Below, one piece after another: positions 1 through 12,189 of a DNA stretch of 64,000 bases. Every line of letters starts with the position of its first letter. Position 1 is the stretch's first letter. This DNA comes from Plectrocnemia conspersa (lineage: Eukaryota; Arthropoda; Insecta; Trichoptera; Polycentropodidae). The notes beneath the pieces are model-generated. The model had not been told where the DNA came from. It saw nothing but the letters and a program-made list of their open reading frames with translations, and did no database searches. Location: the NCBI GenBank assembly GCA_009617715.1, contig VTFK01000225.1:248001-312000 (forward strand), in the 5' to 3' direction. The translations under genes and the position numbers were made by a program.

Positions 1-1394
1 TTATAAAAAAAAATATACATACATAGGTCGGTGTGTCTGGTTGGGAAAGGCTCAATTGCAAATGTCAGTGTCATGGGAAAAAATGTAGGCTTTTTACGAT
101 CCTAGGTGGACTCGTTCTAGCCCACATGGCAAAATAAGCAATCAACAAGAACTAGTGGCAATCTCGACAACAAAGGAAAATTCGTTTTTCCCGCGGGGAA
201 CTTATCTGAGCTCGACGTGTGAACTTTTCTCAAAAGCGTATGTGTGTATGATGTCAAAATTTTGGTACTTGTATTTTGTGCAGTTAGTAAAAAAGTTTTC
301 GGCGTAGTTTTAAAATAATTTATTAATGATGTATATTTACAAAGTTCTATGAATATTCCTGTATTTTTTATTCTCAATGAGATTTCTATTATTGGCTATG
401 CATTTTAAGCTTTTAAACTTTTATTTAGTTATTTTTTTTGTAAATCACAGTTTACTACTAATCTGTCTACTGACTTGAAAAATGAAAAATGTTTACACAT
501 GCACTTGAACGTAAATTCAATGGTTTTTCAAGACTAATCTTGAACTTGGCATTGTCAGCTTTAAAAAACTGCACGATCTTATGTTTCTCAAAAAGTGTTC
601 AATCCTTATATCGGTGTTTTAAAAATTACAATTGAGTTCAATCACATCTTCTCCATACACATTATACAAATATTCGACTGTCACTTTATTGACTTAAAAC
701 TGTTAATACAAATTTATTTTAAGGTATTGTCGTTATTCGAATAATAAAAAAACGCATACATCGTAAGCGCTGCATTTGTCGCGATTCCTCTGCCTTTTTT
801 GAATACGTCGAATAAATTCGCCACTATCTTAGTTTAGGGCAGGCGAGATAAACCAGCGGGCATGGCCAGTATTTGGTCCGCCTGTATCTCCACACTCACC
901 ACTACTACCACCACAAACAAGAGTACATTTATAGGTCAAACATTTTATGGAAACTCTACGGTCCTACCGCAGGGAGAGCATCGTCAGATGTTTTCATAGC
1001 TTGCTTTGCGATAACGTTCAAATCCTTTCCTCAGATCTTTATTTTATATTGTGTGTACATACGTCTATATGTCTATATATAGCTAGCGCTGATTTATTTT
1101 AGAACCTATAAAATTTATATTATAAATATGTTAATATAAAATATTAATATTTTCCAAAATTCACCAATAAAATTCCTTGTTAAATTATTAATTATTATTA
1201 TCAGATAAATCACGCAACTAAACATTAAGGTCACATAAAGTAAAATTATAGCATTTAACATGCAATATTTTTCAAAACTAAAATGAGCAATAAAAACGAT
1301 AAATTCCTTAATAGTTCTCGGGAATACGGTTAAAATTATCTGCTAAAATATTTCGGTCTGACTATGCACTTGTAAAGACTTACACATCATTTTA
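1..1394. other. AT-rich non-coding stretch
   Basis: No coding frame of credible length or recognisable protein is present. Two mildly less AT-rich patches (about 100-260 and 770-1030) stand out from the background but show no gene, RNA or repeat signature that I can name. Confidence 0.6.
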
Positions 1395-1410
1395 ATGCCT
1401 GCAATACACT

Positions 1411-1560
1411 CTCTGGAAGTTGGTCAAGGTTGGCCAAGGACGGAGAATATAGTGGGTTACTTCGGTCGAGTTCGATTCTGCCCGCTCTAAAATCTCTTGG
1501 AAGTTATCCGAGGTTACCGAGAACGGAAGGTAAAGTGGGGGTAATTCAGTCGACTTGGCC
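1411..1560. repeat. Diverged direct repeat, two ~65-bp units with 84-bp offset
   Basis: Unit 1 (1411-1476) and unit 2 (1495-1560) both read GGAAGTT, then a purine-rich AGGTT..CC segment, ACGG, AGTGGG and a TCGA motif in the same order. Base composition is clearly more GC-rich than the surroundings. The repeat lies at the left end of the inverted-repeat element and may be a binding-site array for its transposase. Confidence 0.55.
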
Positions 1561-1623
1561 AGCTTCGAGCGCTTCTGAACATTGTCGGCAAACGGACCGA
1601 AGTCGGAGCTGCTCTTTCGAGCG

Positions 1624-1676
1624 CGAGCGGTGAGATACTGCCCTTTTCGCTCTCTCGCGTGCTAAGTGACGACAGT
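1624..1676 (+). repeat. Single arm of the GGTGAGATA...AAGTGACGA MITE family
   Basis: This stretch contains GGTGAGATAC, then TTTTCGCTCTCTCGCGTGCT and AAGTGACGA. The same arm occurs at 13013-13077 (reverse strand) and in both arms of the inverted-repeat element at 28665-28837. Only one arm is present here, so it is a solo or truncated copy. Confidence 0.6.
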
Positions 1677-2445
1677 GAAAAGGATAGTGATATGGTTTTT
1701 CGCAAACTCAGATAGAACGAGTAACTCGGTTCAATTTCAATATGCACGTAGGCGTCCTATGGTCAACACGCATGACGAGCGCTGCATCGTGATCACGTGG
1801 TCAAGTTATAATACCACATGCTTATCGGGGACTTCAACAGACTCTTGCTGATATCTTTGAATATTTTAGCGCACCAAAAGGGATTAATTATATTTTTGAT
1901 AGTATATTCTTCTAACACATATCGTTATCATATTTTTTTCATATAAAATTAAATAATAAAAAAAAATTAGTGGTACTTGATTTTGTTAAAAAAAATTGTT
2001 TCGAATATCCTTATGTATTTTCTCAGATCGGTTTATATAAATGTCACACCATAACGAATTCTTATTTAGAATCGATGGCGACAAATTCTAAGATAGTCAC
2101 AGATGTGGTGTTCGTATTCTGAAGTATCATTTTTATGCCTTATGGCATTTTGCAAAAGCCGACAAAGATTTTGCGTAAATTGAATATTTACGACAGAAAA
2201 GTTTTTACTGATATTGTTTTGATGAGTGCCCACACAAACTTAATAAAATGACAATTTAAAAATTGCGATTATTTTGTACATTTTTCGATCGCGCGCAAAT
2301 ATGCCAGCTGTACGTGACAGAAGCCTCCGTCCGGACGGCATATGAAATTTGTGGCAGTGTGGTCGCTTACTCAAAGTCGTAGGTCTCGGCCGACTTTAGT
2401 TATAACTTCGGTTCGGACAACTTCCAGAAAGTGTTGTGCTGGCAT

Positions 2446-4509
2446 AAGGGGTGCCCCATTATTGTGGCCAAAGCTGTATATATATATATATAATTAAAAA
2501 TACGTAAATATATATACAAAAAATAATGTCTGTAAATATAATAGATCGTAATATGATTTTCATTTAAAAATATTTTACAATTAAATTAGTCATTTATATT
2601 GGTATGATATACCTACTTACAGTTTAAAATATAACTAAAATACATTCAACCATCAAGCAATCACTTTTGGAATTTTCTTTGCGCAATAATCCGATCACCA
2701 TCCTAAATGGTACAAAAATGACGACTGGTATTGATTCTTACAGGTTTTTTATTTATTTCGTATTTTATTAAAATACTTACAATATTGTTTAAATTGTCTT
2801 ATGTATTAGAATATTGAGTTGTAAGTTACATTTAACAAAAAAGCAAGGTTTCGAGAGCGAATTTAAATAGTTGCTGGCAGGGCTGGATTATTTTGCAAAC
2901 TAGTAGTTAGTTATTTTTTTTGCTTTTAAAGAATTTTAACATATTATACAGGTATGCTAAATTTAAAAATAAATTAGTTGTCATGTATTTTATTGTGTGA
3001 TAATATTAATTTACTTTTTTTCAATTAAAAAATACAATACTGATAATTTATTTAAAAGTTAGCTAGATACTATTTAAAAAATGATTTAAAAAATAAAAAT
3101 ACAATATGCATGATTAATTGACAATGCTTGAAGAATAGTCATGGACTCTTTATACAGTTATGAAGAGTTCTGAAGATTTAAATAGTTAAAAATATAATAA
3201 AATAATTCTGTAGAGTCTATTTCGTATTTATAAAAGTCCATCGATGACTTGATTAGTAGTGTTTTGAATAGCACAAATCACTTTGCGTATTCTGCACTTA
3301 GGATAACAAAGACACGGCAATTTTAAACACACTCTTCAAGCACAACATTGCTATAACTATGGTGTGATAAACTTTGCCACGTCACAGCTATGTTTCTAAC
3401 TAGGAAAATAACTGCTTTATATTTAAAATTTATAAATATTCATCGTATATTTAAGTGAAAAATATTAGGTGTAAATTATAAAAAAAAAGTTTAACAACTT
3501 CAAAATATTATACAGTCGTAAAGGTGCGAGTACCTTATACCTTACATTATAACGCCATATATCACACACCATAACCGCAAATTGACCATCGCACATGTGT
3601 AAATAAACCGCAAACTGCTCGATGCAACGGTCAATGTTGCATAAAACAGGGGCAAGGAGTGGCGATATGGTCGACTACGTGCTGGATCAACCCCCACCTA
3701 GCTATACATAATGTTCCAATAAATCTTTCTACACAAGATACGGGGTGTTGGATACGTACCTAGCACTTTTACTAGATCACCCAACGCTGCGACCCTCTCC
3801 ATTGGTGACCATAAAAGCTGCTGATATAAGAGGGGTGGGATGAAAGCGACCGCGGAAATGACGGACGTTATAAACTGGACATCCGATAAGTGGGTGAGTG
3901 ATGACCCGAGATTGAAAGTTTGACGGTTTAAGTGAACATTTTGCTGCACTGAAAATGGCTGCCTCTCTGTTGCAAAAAAAGAGGGTGGATAAAGTGGATA
4001 AGATCTGGACTATAAGAGCTAGAGCGAGACAAATGATAGATTTATTTGATATATAGTGTGGTCGATATTTCATGGAGATATAATTTATAAAATAATGTAT
4101 TTATATTTTTTTGACACAAAAATAAAACATGTAATATATATTTAAAATATTTTTTAGATAAACTATCAGCGCTAAAAATTTAGACGAAACGGAGAGTCAG
4201 AAATGTTTGGAATTAGTCACATACAGAAAAATTCGCTAGTGAATAATGTTTGACTTTAATTATAAATATCACAGCAAATAGATTTTCGGCATTGTGTATA
4301 TACTATAAACATAATATAAAACTGGAAACTTTCCAATTGTCCGTCAAGTGTCTCTTCAAAATGTTGAAGTCGAGCCGCGAGTGGCAATATGCATTGAAAG
4401 CGACTCTTTCAAAAACCTTCTACTTGTTGACTCTCCCAAAAAAAGTTTATTTCATGCTTATACCCACACATATACAATATCAATGTAAATTAATTTTCAT
4501 ACCTCAAAA
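2446..4509. other. AT-rich non-coding stretch with a (TA)n tract
   Basis: A short TA microsatellite sits at about 2477-2492. Between roughly 3530 and 4060 the base composition is more balanced, and overlapping minus-strand frames of 83 and 98 codons are open, but neither resembles a protein family that I know. I treat them as chance frames. Confidence 0.5.
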
Positions 4510-4760
4510 TTATATATAAGCGGCTCGAAAGTGCCTCGGCGAACGGCATGATAATGGACCGATTATCAGGAAAGTGCACGCGGATGAAAAAAAAATGCGA
4601 GGGTAGATATTTCGAGAGAGCTAACCCGTGACCGAAATAGGGGAGGTTGCTTTAGAGATAAGCTACAGCGGAATCAATAATGAACCCGAGAAATATCATG
4701 TTGGCGCAAAAAAATATGTCGGACACTTTTTTTATCAGAGTTTGAATATCAAAGGTTATG
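4510..4760. other. Composition island, candidate regulatory DNA
   Basis: About 250 bases of balanced composition (GGCTCGAAAGTGCCTCGGCG and following) lie between very AT-rich flanks. There is no open frame of note and no repeat structure. Function is inferred only from the contrast in composition. Confidence 0.35.
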
Positions 4761-6129
4761 GGTTGGTTACGTAAGTATCCATTATTTATCATACTAGCTT
4801 TCGTATACGGTTTCTCTCGAATTTTTTTCTCAGCTATAATATCTACTTTAACACTCAGCCGTTTTTTTTCTTAAATTATTTATATCCACTAGTACTCAGG
4901 TTTATTTTCTAAGCTCCCAGTTTAAAAAAACCTAAAACTTGTCTAAATATTGAAAAAAGCTACTGCTCTCAAGATATAAAAAACTTTAACTGTAAATATT
5001 TGTTAAGTCTTTATTTTGGATTACTTAAATTCGTATTACTAGTGTAATTTTACACAAAGCAATTAAATGTTCAAACGGGTCTGTATAGTTGTTTGAACTT
5101 AACTAATAATGGCGTCTGCTTTATAATTTAAATAAAGCAGATGAAATGAGTTTAAAGTCCAAAATCATCTTTTCAGTATATCTGGTGACTTTTTACTAAT
5201 GTAAATAAAGTTAAAAATCGCTATCTAATGCATCTCTAATAACTTTAAAAAAAAACTTAAAGTAACATTAAATAAGTCAAGAAAAGTCGAAGATGTTTGA
5301 CAGCAAATCTAAAGATCTCAAAAACCTAAAAAAAAATTTTGTATCCACGAGCCATCAATACAAAATATATATTTTTCTCTTTATGCATGATGCAAAAAAG
5401 TTGTTTTCTCATTTTTAAATAATTCAAAACCATGCCAATCTAATGATATAGGCTTTACATTTACTTGTTAAACGCTTCCTTAGTTATCTTTGTTAACTTT
5501 AATCAAGAATCTTACGGTAGCTTTTGAAAAAACTAAAAAAAAGTCAAATGTATTTAATATAAAATTTAGATATCTAGAAAACTCAAAATATTTCTTCGAT
5601 ATTTTCACTACTATATGCTTTAAATACGATTTTTATATGAATGAATATGTTGTGCCATAAACTAATAATGCTTGACGATATCGTGACACAATGATTGTCT
5701 CCGGACAGTATCTATCGGCGAAATCATGGCACATATGCTGTGCCATCGGCAGTGAATAATTCTCAAGGCCATATCATATATTGTGTGCAATTGTCATGTG
5801 CCTATGTAGTGTTTCACCAACAGTACTTTACGTAACGTTTCACTAAGAGTTCTGAACGCTTCTTGTCATTGTTCTTAAAGTTAATCGTTAAGCGCTTATT
5901 AAAATACTATTTTTTTTTAATGCGTTTATCAGTGACTGCGTATGTTATTACAATTAGTTTTTTAACTCAAACTTCATATTATTTTTCTTTAAACTTGCAC
6001 AACCATTTTACTACAACAAAAATATTACACACTATAAGAATAAAAAATATATAAATCACTGAACAAATTATGCATTTCGTCAAAATATGAATTGACACAG
6101 TTTTTTAACATAAACAGCATGCACAACTC
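4761..6129. other. AT-rich non-coding stretch
   Basis: No gene seen. Around 5640-5850 the motif TGTGCCAT/ATGGCACA recurs several times on both strands, which may be a worn repeat, but no boundaries can be set. Confidence 0.5.
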
Positions 6130-6756
6130 TATACAGACCCTAGCAAAAACCTGTAATGATTACTAGACCAGTTTGAAGGGCTTAGTCCTCTTTAGACGTC
6201 ATTTAAAATGTTCATATTGAGGAGTTTGCTGCCTTAATGTTGACGTGCTGTTGAAGCATCGTTTCATGTGTGAACATACAACGAGACACTCACAGTATTT
6301 CGTAACACTTTATTGTGGCACTGTTTGGCACATCCCCATAGTTGTATGCCTTAGACCCTTAATTAGGATTTAATTGTATATATTGATTTTGTTGTGAATT
6401 CATAGTTTGAGTTTCTTCTCATATTGTTTTTGCGAATAAAGCTATATTCTATATTTTCATTTTTTTTTATTTTCCATTTACCGCAGTTTATGTCCAGAAT
6501 CATGCCAAGTTATTGTTGCGGTTTTTTAAATTTTACAGCTGCTTGGTTATATGTTTATTAGTGAAGTTGATATGTACCGATTTTAATTCATCTAACTTTA
6601 TTTAACATTTTTTGCTTCAATAAGTAATTCTATCAGCGGCCTGTTAAGTTTTTCAGAAGTATTTTCTATTTCTTGTTCCTCTGCCATGTTGCAATCGTAA
6701 CATTTTCTATTTGTGGCATATCATACGTGTGCAACAAATAGAGTCTCAGCCCTTAG

Positions 6757-7833
6757 TAGAGTCTCCAATTACTCGAACCATCAACTACTCGAGTATCGAA
6801 TATTAAAATTTTAAAATACTCGAGTACTCGAATACTTTCGAGTATTTACCAAATGTACCAAAATAGCTATTATTCAAATTCGTGCATATATAAATAAATA
6901 AATAAAATACTTAGTATGTTAATTTTTACAATTATTTTAACTTCCCGAACATACTTTTTAAAAACAATAATGTAAAAAGTGTCTCGAATTTAATATTACT
7001 GCTAACCTTTGGTTTTATTATTCCCGTTATGGAAAAAACCCTTTCCGTTGCTGTTGATGTTGGTCTTATTGTCATTAACGCGTTGAATAAGGCTTCTAAT
7101 TTATATCTGTTCGCTTTTTATAGATATAAATTTTTTTGAACTCTCTTTTTATGTTCTCTTCTTTCATTCCCTTTTCTGCTTTTCTTTTATTTCCTTCGAC
7201 TATTGCCAAAATAGCATTTTGTAATTCTTTTTGAATAGATTTTTTTTCTTAACAATATACAATATTCTACTCCTGATTAATGCGAAGAATTTAAATCCAT
7301 ATCCTTCGAAGATGTATTTGGGTGAATCCCTTTCACTCTAGAGCTAAACGGTTCGCAAAGAACTGACTTTACTTTAAATGCCTTTAAAACACACGATCGT
7401 TTTGATTTATATTTTAAGCTGAGGGATCAGTATAAACAATTTACAACACTTTACGCTACAACTGCATCGTCATAAAACCTAATTTTTTTTTTTTTTGTTG
7501 ATATTTCATATTGTTCATTGCCATAAATTAGATAAGTCGGGACTGTCGAACAGAAAACACAAAAGAAATTTCTCTAGAGAAAAGAACTATGAAAAAATTA
7601 TACCTAATAGTAACCACTCTAACTCGGGACTTCGGGCATAAACGCCAAATAAAAGCAAGACGTTAACCTTTACCGGACCGAGTTAAAGTTATTTTTGTTT
7701 CTGAAATATTTCAAATTTTTTTAATTTCGAGTATTAATCGATTAATTTTCAAAATACTCGATTATCAAGTACTTGAAAAATAGACAAAAATACTCGAGTA
7801 TCGAGTACTCGATTACTCGAATTGGAGACTCTA
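6757..7833. mobile_element. Non-autonomous hAT element, copy 1 (1077 bp), inside the jockey relic
   Basis: The element starts TAGAGTCTCCAATT and ends AATTGGAGACTCTA, a perfect 14-bp terminal inverted repeat. It is flanked by the perfect 8-bp duplication GCCCTTAG (6749-6756 and 7834-7841), which is diagnostic of hAT transposition. Both ends carry clustered, palindrome-like TACTCGAGTA motifs that extend the inverted symmetry to about 80 bp; these are probable transposase-binding sites. The interior keeps only the C-terminal part of a hAT transposase on the minus strand. A near-identical copy lies at 48322-49426. Confidence 0.93.
6945..7240 (-). pseudogene. hAT transposase C-terminal dimerisation region fragment (copy 1)
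   Basis: The minus strand encodes LEALFNALMTIRPTSTATE followed by RVFSITG and, further on, FLKSMFGK. This is the hallmark hAT C-terminal dimerisation segment (family pattern: PTS..sERvFS.aG....FL...F). Upstream, a lysine/glutamate-rich stretch (ELQNAILAIVEGNKRKAE) is readable, with a shift of frame between the two. The catalytic DDE core and N-terminal zinc finger are missing, so this copy could only move with a transposase supplied in trans. Confidence 0.85.
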
Positions 7834-8480
7834 GCCCTTAGACACTTCCTTGTGGGACTCTAGTTCTTTTATTTCAATTCAGAACGGTAATTATATTTTA
7901 AATAATTTGTTGGAAATGTACGATTCAGGTGGTTCTACATATTGATTTAGTAGTATGCATCCTTTTTAATCAAGCCTTTATCAAAAGCTTGAGAAACATC
8001 TAAGGAAATACCTGAATAAATATATCTTTCTTCTAGTATTTTTCCTATTAAATCAGTGATCGATTGTAGAATATGAATTTTGAAAACCGAACTGATCAGG
8101 AGTTAGAAATCGCTTTTTTCTTCTTTATTATGGGTTTCATTCGTTTTAACAGAAGTTTTTCGAATACTTTAGATGTTAATATTATTAATTATATGTAGGT
8201 CGGTACGATTTAACTTTGTTTATTAGTTATCCTGGCTTGAAAATCACTAATACTTCTGCTATTTTTCAGGCACATGGCAAATGTTTGAATCAAAACACTA
8301 CATTAAATAAATATATAAGTTCAACTATTGCCTTTTTTTTAAAACTTCTTCATTATTATGTTCATTATTTAGTCAAATTCCGGTGCTTTATTTAAACAAA
8401 TATTAGATATTATTTCTATTGCTACTTCTTATATATTTTATTCATTCATTTTCTTGGTTTACTATTTCTCTTCATGTGTC

Positions 8481-8714
8481 GTTGTCCTGTATTTTAATTT
8501 TATAACTCTACATAAGTTTTTTTTTAAATTTAACAGTGTATTTTATTTTGTATATGTAGGTTAAATAGAGTAAGAGATCAAAGCGCACAGGAGCAAAAAA
8601 TACTTTTTATTATATTATTTTATTAAAATTATTTTTTTTAACCCAATTTTAGAAATGAAATTAAAAGAATATTTAAAATATAAACAATGTTAAAAAATAC
8701 AATTTTTAATTAAA
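8481..8714. other. AT-rich spacer
   Basis: Nothing recognised; long A and T runs only. Confidence 0.6.
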
Positions 8715-9190
8715 TGTTTATAATTTGCCAATTAACGCAAAGCGTCGTCCGTATCTCTCGTCCAAAGCACAAAAGCTCTCCCGCCAAAGAATCGTATTTA
8801 AAGAAGAAGCTTCTTCTCCTTCTTCTGTTTCCCACTGTGAGAACTACGGCATCTGGCCGGGCGCCGAGTTGAATAAATTCATTTGTATCCCTTTGTTTGC
8901 CGAGTGTGATTTATTTTACGTGAATTTTTCCTCATCAAGTGGAAGAGGAAATTCTCGTCATTAGTCATTTCGCCGCTGAAAAAGCTCACCCCGCCTCTCA
9001 TATTCGCCCTGTGATGCTGCTGTGTTTCGCTCCACTTTTTTTTAATGACGCCGTTAGGGTTACCAGAAATAACATTTTGTGGGATTTGAATAACGAGAGC
9101 AGAGGTGATAAATTAAACAACTACCGCTTTCCCGCCGAGAGAGCTTGTTATGTATTATTTTTGATAATTCTTAAAGCATTCCCTTAATGT
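8715..9190. other. Composition island, candidate regulatory DNA
   Basis: Nearly 480 bases of mixed composition with abrupt AT-rich borders. It contains repeated TTCTTC/GAAGAA stretches and GCCGAG-type words. Two overlapping short plus-strand frames (79 and 82 codons) are open but resemble no family, and the frames run into AT-rich flanks. Confidence 0.35.
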
Positions 9191-9869
9191 TTTTTACATT
9201 CAATGATACAAAAATTGTATATTTCTTTACGAAAACATCTAAAAATATGTATTTTCTACACTACTCATTTACTCTAAGTAATTGGGTATTGCAGAAACTT
9301 TTATACAATAAATTATTAAATATAGAATAAAATGCTTGTTAGTCAATAAGAGCCGTTTTAATGTTAAAATAAAACATTTAATTAATTATTATTCTTTTAT
9401 CAAATATGGTATTATGGTCGTCTGACGACGACGAGTGGTGGTACGCATAGGCATGTATCGATTAATAGCGCAAAGCTGCGTCGTCGTTTATCTTATCGTA
9501 AATATTTTAGATTAGCAAATGGATCGTGAAAAACTATGACAACATAGTTTCTTAGCTCACTTGTTAAAAAAAAAATGGCATTGTTTTTTTGTAAAATTGA
9601 TTTCTAATGCAAATTTATTTCTGTTTTAAAATCGTGCAAATATGTTACTGACTCTTTCATCTAAAATTCAGTATATTATACATTTGTTAAAATAAAAATT
9701 TAAAACGCATTGTGTGCAACAGCTATTTGGCAGTTCATTATATTATAAGCTATGCATCATTTTTATATTAGTGAATAGTCTTGCAACTAAACTTATATTC
9801 CAATGCATTTGATGAAGTATTTGTGAAAAATCCAAATAAAATATACCAGCTTTCCGTACTTTAAAGATG
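9191..9869. other. AT-rich spacer
   Basis: No gene. A small patch at 9415-9500 contains CGTCTGACGACGACGAG and GCTGCGTCGTCGTT, an imperfect inverted pair of no known role. Confidence 0.5.
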
Positions 9870-10320
9870 CTGATAGTCGATAAATATTCGAGAAGCACAC
9901 AACCGGATGACGTCATAGAGTGGTGCCAAGGCGCCCATTGTATCCCAAAATCGCACTTTATCGAATACGCGAGCGCCTTAAAGCTCTCTCGAGTACATAA
10001 TATATAAAAAAAACATTTTACTTTCGAAAGTGGTCATCCATCTTTTATCCGTGTCCCGCCAGCCAGAATCCGATGAAGACAGAGCTAAACATAACTCTTT
10101 TAAAAAGCCTCCCCCGCCGGATACTACACACAGGTAGATAAGATTTCGAATAAGGGATGAACCGTATAAGTCAAGCTTAACTTAATTGCCCGACAGCCTA
10201 AAGTTAGCGATATGTTATTCTGATGTATCGGGGATTCGGTAGGAGAGAATTATATAGGAGAAGCAAGGGAAGAGGTGGATTATATATTCAGATCGTTAAA
10301 AGTATTCTTGTTATTTTGTT
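9870..10320. other. Composition island with a perfect CRE palindrome
   Basis: The palindrome TGACGTCA (9908-9915), the consensus for CREB/ATF-type bZIP factors, lies in a sharply bounded island of mixed composition. Later parts contain CCTCCCCCGCCGG and GATAAGATTT (a GATA-type word). No coding frame is apparent. Enhancer function is inference. Confidence 0.4.
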
Positions 10321-11319
10321 TAATTGGTTTAAAAGTTTTGCTAACAAGCCATGAATTAAACGATGGTGGAATAAAAAAATATTTCTGTGAATAAATGACG
10401 ACTGTTCTAAAAGTTGCCGATTAATATTTTATATTTTTTTGGTTTCTGATATTTTTACAATCTGACTCTGATATTAAATCTTCGGTACACTTATTATATG
10501 ATAATAAACAAATTATTTTTTTATGATATTTGATTACATAACAAAAATAAAAATAACAATAGCAAAAGCATGTTTATAAAAAGGAAGTATTGCAACTACT
10601 GTGACTACAAAAATAATATTATAAAAACGTATAACTTTTGAATCGATTTAATAGCAATAATTTTGTTCTGAGATTTTATTTTTAAAGAACAAGTTCCAAT
10701 AAAGTGCCATAATTTTACGGTTTAAAGCCCATTAGCTGACTAAATAAAATTAAAAAAAAATTATTATTGAGCTAATAAATGTTACAATTGTATTAAAAAA
10801 ATAATTGATCAGCGGATCGTTGGTCGCCAGTTAAAATTGAACTTGTTTATGAATTCTTTTTATATAAAAAAAAATTACCTTGCCTTAGAAAAAAAAAAAA
10901 AAAAAACTATAGAAAATTACTCTAAAATGCTATTTTTAAGTAAGAAAGTTTGAAAGTATTTTTGTTTTTAAAAATTTTTTTGAATTTAATGAAAATTATT
11001 GAATTCAAGCTAGTAAAGAAAGAGCAACTTAAAAAAAGGCATTGGTACCTGAGAAAACAAGAGTAATAGAAAGATTTGTATTAAATTAGATAGATCATAT
11101 TAGGAATTCTACAAACTAATTATAATCATGAATAGATCCTAGTTGTGATAATGCCTAGTCACAACATCACATAGACGCGCTATTTTAAAAACTCAGTAAC
11201 TTTTTGATCATCCCTCGTATAACGAAGCCGTAACGATACTTTCAAAGTCTGGATATTAAGAAAAAAATAAAAGTTTTATTGGATTTTATGCGGGTTTTAA
11301 ATAATGTGCTTTGATTTAA
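10321..11319. other. AT-rich non-coding stretch
   Basis: Long A/T runs, including an 18-base A run near 10890. No gene or repeat boundaries seen. Confidence 0.6.
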
Positions 11320-11640
11320 AATTTATCATTCGGGTCGCCGAAACTTGGGCTTATCCATGGGGATGGTTTTCGGGGAGTGGGCATCCCCTGCTAGACCATT
11401 TTTATCAAGATGTCGCAGGGGGTTGGCCCCAGTCCACGGATCCAGAGTCATTATGGGGTGTATGTAACGACGCCGCATAACTTTCTCTCTCACACTCTCT
11501 GTTGGATGGGGTGAAAAAAAAGTTTTTTCGCACCCTAATTCCCCTAACCCCGTCCGGGATAAGGACCCAGAGTTTTCGAAACGTATCCGAGAGTTTTTCC
11601 TGTTCTCGCCCTGTCTCGTTCACCTGTCGAAATAAAATAC
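11320..11640. other. Composition island, candidate regulatory DNA
   Basis: One of the most GC-rich patches in the window, with GGGGATGGTTTTCGGGGAGT, several CCCC/GGGG words and CGTCCGGGATAAGGACC. A 72-codon minus-strand frame is open but low-complexity and unrecognised. Confidence 0.4.
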
Positions 11641-12189
11641 CTGATCACATTTACATACTTGATTGAAAGGAAGCACCTACAGATTTGTCTCGTTATGTAA
11701 TTCAGATAATTTACAATAATTCACAGGAGTGAACGAAAATCAATATGCGTATATCAACCCTTCCTATGTACTATCTAAAAAGTTGTATGTGTTTGGTTAT
11801 TATAAAATAATTCCTTTGTAGATATGCTTAATGACATACAATTGTGTATAATCTAATTATTTTACACATTTAAAGTAACTATGATTAGTTTTACGCAAAA
11901 ATTAAAACACGCAGATTATATAAAATATCCGAAGCGTAATCGCGTACGACATAAAAGGTCCGCCGATATGGTTCACGTATTTGTTTTACTTGTAATACAA
12001 TATTGTAATAAGATAATTTGATTTAGTTTATTGAGGCTATTGTAAATAAAAATATCAGCTTTAATTAAAAATCATAGTTTTTCTTTTCTATTCTAGATAT
12101 TTATATAAATTGAATCTCTGAGGCAGTAGTACGTTACACAAAGAAAAATAAAAACCTCGATGAATAATAGGAAGCAATTGTAGAGGGAA
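11641..12189. other. AT-rich spacer
   Basis: No gene or structured repeat seen. Confidence 0.6.

Larger units (their letters stand above)
1395..2445. mobile_element. Unclassified DNA element with ~28-bp imperfect terminal inverted repeats
   Basis: The left end (1395-1422) and the reverse complement of the right end (2418-2445) match at about 23 of 28 positions, sharing the core TCTGGAAGTTG. Just inside the left end there is a second, diverged copy of the first 65 bases, giving a subterminal repeat typical of DNA transposons. No transposase frame is visible inside about 1.05 kb, so it would be non-autonomous. I could not find a convincing target-site duplication, so the exact ends and the superfamily are open. 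Confidence 0.5.
6130..8480 (-). mobile_element. Decayed jockey-like non-LTR retrotransposon (reverse transcriptase relic), split by a hAT insertion
   Basis: Reading the minus strand from about 8470 downward and jumping between frames, the landmarks of a jockey-type reverse transcriptase appear in order: NICLNKAPEFD; EVLVIFKPG; SYRP; LLLKRMKPII; DQFGFQNSYSTIDH (canonical hQFGFR..hSTi); LDVSQAFDK (the first catalytic Asp region); and RVPQGSV (canonical GVPQGSV) just before the hAT. Beyond the hAT the reading resumes at 6756 with LLHTYDMPQIENVTIAT, where FADD should follow but reads AEEQ, then KLDELKSVHINFTNK, LGMILDI and IHNKINIY. Stops and frameshifts are frequent, so the copy is dead and old. 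No intact 5' end, endonuclease or poly(A) tail was found. Clade is assigned by motif; a neighbouring clade of the same group is possible. Confidence 0.8.

Noticed and set aside
3698..4073. Overlapping 83- and 98-codon minus-strand frames
   Set aside because: Two phases are open at once over a mixed-composition patch; neither shows a motif, signal peptide or family pattern.
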